A stretch of DNA of 64,000 nt from Crambe crambe (taxonomy: Eukaryota; Porifera; Demospongiae; Poecilosclerida; Crambeidae): assembly GCA_963924555.1 (NCBI GenBank), contig OZ004589.1, forward strand, positions 558,001-622,000. The letters are read 5' to 3'. The notes beneath the pieces are model-generated. The model did not search any database. It was not told where the DNA came from and saw nothing but the letters and a program-made list of their open reading frames with translations. Positions 46,419 to 64,000 of the stretch are shown one piece after another. The position numbers were made by a program, and so were the translations under genes. How positions within the stretch are numbered: position 1 is the first letter of the stretch; every line of letters begins with the position of its first letter.

Positions 46419-48061
46419 GAACACCAAAAATGTCTCTCCTTTGACTTACTTGAGTAATCCAAGAGACCCTGTGCTTGCTTTGCTCTGCTCTCGTACTGCA
46501 TGCAATTAAGTCAATAATAAAAACTTGGACCTGTTTATAGTACCTTACATTCACGTATTGAAAACTCAATATTTATTCCAACACAAATAAACTTTCCAAC
46601 ATAATATTTATTTTGTATTTTATGGATAAACAATAGCCAAAAACTTTAACATACATAGCACATACATACCCCATTCATCTTTTCCTTAGCCTTGGGGTTG
46701 GTGGCAGACTCAGCCCTGACCTTCTCCAACTTTCTCTTGATCTTTGCCGACTGCTCTGCACACTGCTGATAGTGCTTCTTGGTCCGTTGCAGAGAATTTT
46801 CCGTTGCCTGGTACTGCACTAAACATTCCTGTGCCTGCTCTATCTCTCCCCTTATCTGTAAGGCATAATGAGGACTAATTACAGGGGCAGGGGTGAGGAC
46901 TAATTACAAGGGCAGGGGTGAGGACTAATTACAGGGGCAGGGGTAGCTAAATTATGCATAGGGTTGCAAAAAATGGGCAGAGTGAAAATTAGGACCAGTA
47001 TATTTCTAGCCTTGAATCACATTCTGGTCACATGATAGTCACATGATTTGATTGATGGACTTACATTGGTCTTGAGCTTCTCCTTCTGAGAGTGGTTGTA
47101 CTCGCCTATCTCCCGGGACAGATCTGTCAACATTTTCACAAACTTGGAGTGAATGGTCACCAGTTTCTCGCACATCTCTTTCAGTAGTTCCCACAAAGGC
47201 CCAAAGGTCCTGTACAGTTAGAACACAGAGTATATTCCCAATACTATGACTTCACATCAGGAAATAACATGAAATGTTGTTACTATAACAGCATAATAGT
47301 TAGGACTGTGATAGAGAAATTATTCTTTCAAAGTCCGGGCATACTTCACTTTTTCCTTATAAGGTCAGTGCACATACGCAGGTTTCATAGGCAATAAAGA
47401 CTTCTCCCCCCATAATGTGAATAATGGAACCACTGGTAGACTTATGAAGTCCAGTGTGTATACTAAGTTACCCTAATGTGGAACCAGCTGTGACTCATAT
47501 GGAAGCTGTTGTGTGACTTATGAAGTCCAGTAATAAGTTACCCCTAATGTGGAACCAACTAGTGTGTACTAGCTTACCCTAATGTGGATCCAGAAATGTG
47601 ATTGGTAGACTTATGAAGCTTGGACAGCCCCTTAACATATCCGTCTTCAGTTACCAACCTACAGGGTATCTCAGAGTATAAAATTCACCAGCATCCAATC
47701 CCTATGAATCATTGTGTGTACCTCTCTTTGATGAATTCACCCAACTCCTTGCTGGCTGTGATACCCGCCTTCATATTCTGCAAAAGCACTTCAAAACCTG
47801 CATTCTCCTGCCCCTGCAGTACAATAGTGAAGTTAAATATCCCATCACAAGAAAATCACAGCATAAAACCACAAGGGATATAAGGTAGACATAGCAGTGC
47901 CCTTCCTGCTTCCAGGTCCTCGGGTTTATCTATCAATACTGAGAGGGGTTAACCCCTCACTCATGAAAATAACGGCTCACCCAAAACTTCTGATGGAATT
48001 GAACTTTGAAAGGTACGAAGCTCACCCAAAAATTCTGATGGAACTGTGCCGTAGAAGCCAT
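42661..48061 (-). CDS. FCHO: FCHO endocytic adaptor (F-BAR and mu-homology domains)
   Basis: Nineteen exons join with consistent phases into 1025 residues: 48026-48061, 47722-47813, 47578-47658, 47065-47209, 46670-46855, 46450-46495, 46213-46358, 45934-46063, 45780-45878, 45630-45727, 45443-45569, 45200-45358, 45014-45092, 44588-44844, 43608-44430, 43401-43515, 43084-43345, 42754-42918, 42661-42692. The first seven or eight encode an F-BAR coiled domain that bends membrane. V-D-E-E-G-Y-S-I-R-P-E is the conserved segment after it. A long Pro/Ser-rich linker leads to the mu-homology domain (from about P-I-A-I-A-I-Q-E-T to S-L-L-K-K-K-C-I-S-G-K-Y). FCHO proteins help start clathrin-coated pits with AP-2, Eps15 and intersectin. 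The single gene suggests an ancestor of vertebrate FCHO1/2. The 3' end has been copied at least four times upstream. Confidence 0.93.
46361..46412. repeat. (AG)n microsatellite acting as polypyrimidine tract
   Basis: On the FCHO coding strand this is (CT)26 ending directly in the AG of the acceptor for exon 46213-46358. The 3' splice site pyrimidine tract is therefore the microsatellite itself. Confidence 0.9.
46867..46946. repeat. Three-copy 27-bp tandem repeat in an FCHO intron
   Basis: TGAGGACTAATTACAGGGGC and close variants repeat three times head to tail just upstream (gene sense) of the exon at 46670-46855. It is short and intronic. Confidence 0.85.
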
Positions 48062-49611
48062 GGCACACTGCCCAGCACAGGAAGAGGCGTGGTCACTTAA
48101 TCACCAGTACAATAAGACCCAGGTGGACAAACAGGTCCAAATATGGTTCGTCAAAATCCTGGTAAACAAATTGTCAGTTTGAAGTGTAGATTCAGTGTAG
48201 ATTCTGAATAACATAACTAGACCGGGATTACACTAAAACCTATGTGCAGAAGAGAACAATGAGGATTCATTCCATTAGGTAGCACCATCCATTCAGGAGG
48301 AAGGCTTCACTTATCTCATGCCTTGTGTGTTTAGAAATTGTCTGTGAGAGGACTGACAAAAAACAACAAAAAAAAACCACCTCTGCCCACACAAGTATAA
48401 TTTTCCAGTGAAAGTAATCATAGCTAAATGTACTTGCATCCACCTATGCTAACAGATAAGCTAGATGACTACAGTATTAATTGCTGCTATTATTGTGACT
48501 ACACTATGTCTAGTGGTTTTAATCGATCAACCACAAGGGGTTGGTGGCATTCCTCTACCCACTCCTGTGTCAAAATTGTGTGGTGACCGAGTTTTTCCTT
48601 CCTCAATGGAAGGTGTGTGTCCCATGTTGGCGCTATCACACACATGTTGCTAATGTCACACACTCTGGAAATCTCATTTCACTTGCCATGTGACCACTTA
48701 GTGTCTGGCAGTTACAAAGCAGCTGTTCCTTCCTAATACGGCCTGGAAGGGGTACTGAACAGCTTCAATAGCAGGAGCATTCATTATTAAGGGGGTAGGA
48801 GGGTAAAAAATACAAGTGAACAAGGAACAGAAAGATTCTTAAGGGAAGGTAAGAATCAGGAATGAATAAATTGATATGAAACACATGGAGAAAAAATTCA
48901 AATTATGGCACATGTATGTTATGTTTAATACTCTCAAGAGAGTAATACTGTAGTACATACTCACTCCATTTATAGGAAACACCATCTTAACTGAATACGT
49001 TGCATTTCTGATAAGATCACTCACCCAGCTACATAAGGTCACAGCATAGATGGACTCCTTGACCAGCCCAAACCTCGTAACATCCTACTACCAGTTGAAT
49101 AAAGCAACCTCTGAATCTGAATACTTAAGTACAGGTTTCAGAGCCAGAAAAAGGACTGGTCCACAGACTGTTCAGTTTAATACTGTTACAGGATGTGGGC
49201 AGGTCTAAGGAGCATTAAGGTAATTTGTTGTACAGGCCACAATGTTTTATACCCACATAGTAACTACACTCACCTTGGTAGCATGCAAGGTAGCCTTAGT
49301 TAGCTAGTTAGCTCAGCTGGTTGTGGTTAGTTATTCCAAGGAGCTGAGTCACAGAAATTCCGTTCCAACTGCCACTCCAGAACCGCTGGGGCTATTAAAC
49401 CAATTATAGACACCTACTATAAAACTTGGCTACAGTTTCTGCTCAAATGAAACACAGAATGCCCTGGACACGATGAAAATACACACTTGGGCTAAAAGGG
49501 GTGTGGCGCATAACACGGAACCGGAAGTTATAACACATACGGAATATGCGGATATTATTATGACGTCATCGCGTCAGTGATTCTAACGATGCTTTACCTA
49601 CTATAATCTCT
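48062..49611. promoter_or_regulatory. Divergent intergenic region between FCHO and AASDH
   Basis: FCHO reads left from 48061 and AASDH reads right from 49612, so this 1.55-kb gap must hold both promoters. I see no TATA-like box placed convincingly, no open frame with protein-like composition and no element termini. The call rests on position only. Confidence 0.4.
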
Positions 49612-58763
<9,152 letters not shown>

Positions 58764-59188
58764 AGTTCATAGAAATGTTTCATTTTGATAGCTAATTAGA
58801 GTATTGTTTAGGAGTTAGCTGTGAATTTTTATCAAAGGATTTGAACTTTTGATGACATCTAGTGTGTGTGTATGTGTGTGTGTGTGTGTGTACTCACAGG
58901 ATTTGAGATTTGGAGGATTCATTATGCGAGCTACCTCACAATTTGTCAATTATTACGTCATAATTATAATAGATCACTAATACTAATAACAACTAATGAC
59001 TTGAAAGTCTAATCAGTGTGTTATGACAAGTGAATCAATGTTCCATTTATAAACATCCCCTTGATCATTTGCACAATAACAACCATTCCTTCCATTTTTG
59101 CTGCAAGTGCTTCTCTGGATGTACTGTAAGTACCAGTTTGTGCATGCAGTGTTAATTAATGATTAGTTTATATTAATGCAGGGAACCA
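58764..59188. other. Spacer between AASDH and the plus-strand receptor
   Basis: This holds the AASDH 3' flank, a short TG repeat (about 58863-58890) and the presumed promoter of the next gene. No open frame of note. Confidence 0.5.

Positions 59189-64000
<4,812 letters not shown>

Overview
The window reads as compact nuclear DNA of an early-branching animal, most likely a demosponge of the Amphimedon type (an inference from gene content; no database was searched). Genes are split into many small exons with consensus GT/AG borders. The DNA is AT-rich and full of microsatellites and short inverted-repeat elements. There are no bacterial-style operons, tRNAs, rRNAs or CRISPR arrays that I can see.

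Positions 1-41200 (minus strand) hold a tandem array of very similar cell-surface receptor genes built from immunoglobulin (Ig), fibronectin III (FN3) and EGF modules. Copy 1 (682-11031) can be assembled in frame from signal peptide to stop, 26 exons and about 2316 residues. Copy 2 (12801-21994) has the same plan. Copy 3 (27679-35106) has seven EGF exons but no signal-peptide exon beside it. A detached pair of 5' exons (signal peptide plus one Ig, 40630-41165) may be its true start or a broken fourth copy. Every copy ends in a membrane-proximal cysteine domain, one transmembrane helix and a short tail with several tyrosine motifs. Copies of the 3' end of an FCHO gene lie between the receptors, so receptor and FCHO tail appear to have been duplicated together.

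Positions 42661-48061 (minus) hold the intact parental FCHO gene (F-BAR plus mu-homology domain, 19 exons, 1025 residues). Positions 49612-58763 (plus) hold AASDH/ACSF4 (adenylation domain, carrier domain, PQQ-type propeller; 12 exons, 1199 residues). Its first intron contains an intronless antisense gene for a 1186-residue multipass membrane protein with polymorphic-membrane-protein-like repeats. Positions 59189-64000 (plus) hold a second, divergent FN3 receptor that runs off the window; it shares the membrane-proximal module and tyrosine-rich tail idea with the minus-strand array.

Between these genes lie many non-autonomous inverted-repeat elements (7.5-8.4, 19.7-20.8, 27.4, 35.3, 39.2-40.4 kb), truncated pieces of a large unknown animal family and of a RecQ-like helicase (37.5-38.9 kb), and duplicated noncoding blocks.

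The best candidate for an undescribed system is the receptor array itself: near-identical paralogues whose differences cluster in a few short loops, phase-compatible exon modules, varying EGF counts and phosphotyrosine-type tails. That pattern fits a self/non-self recognition or innate immune receptor complex, but this is inference from sequence only.
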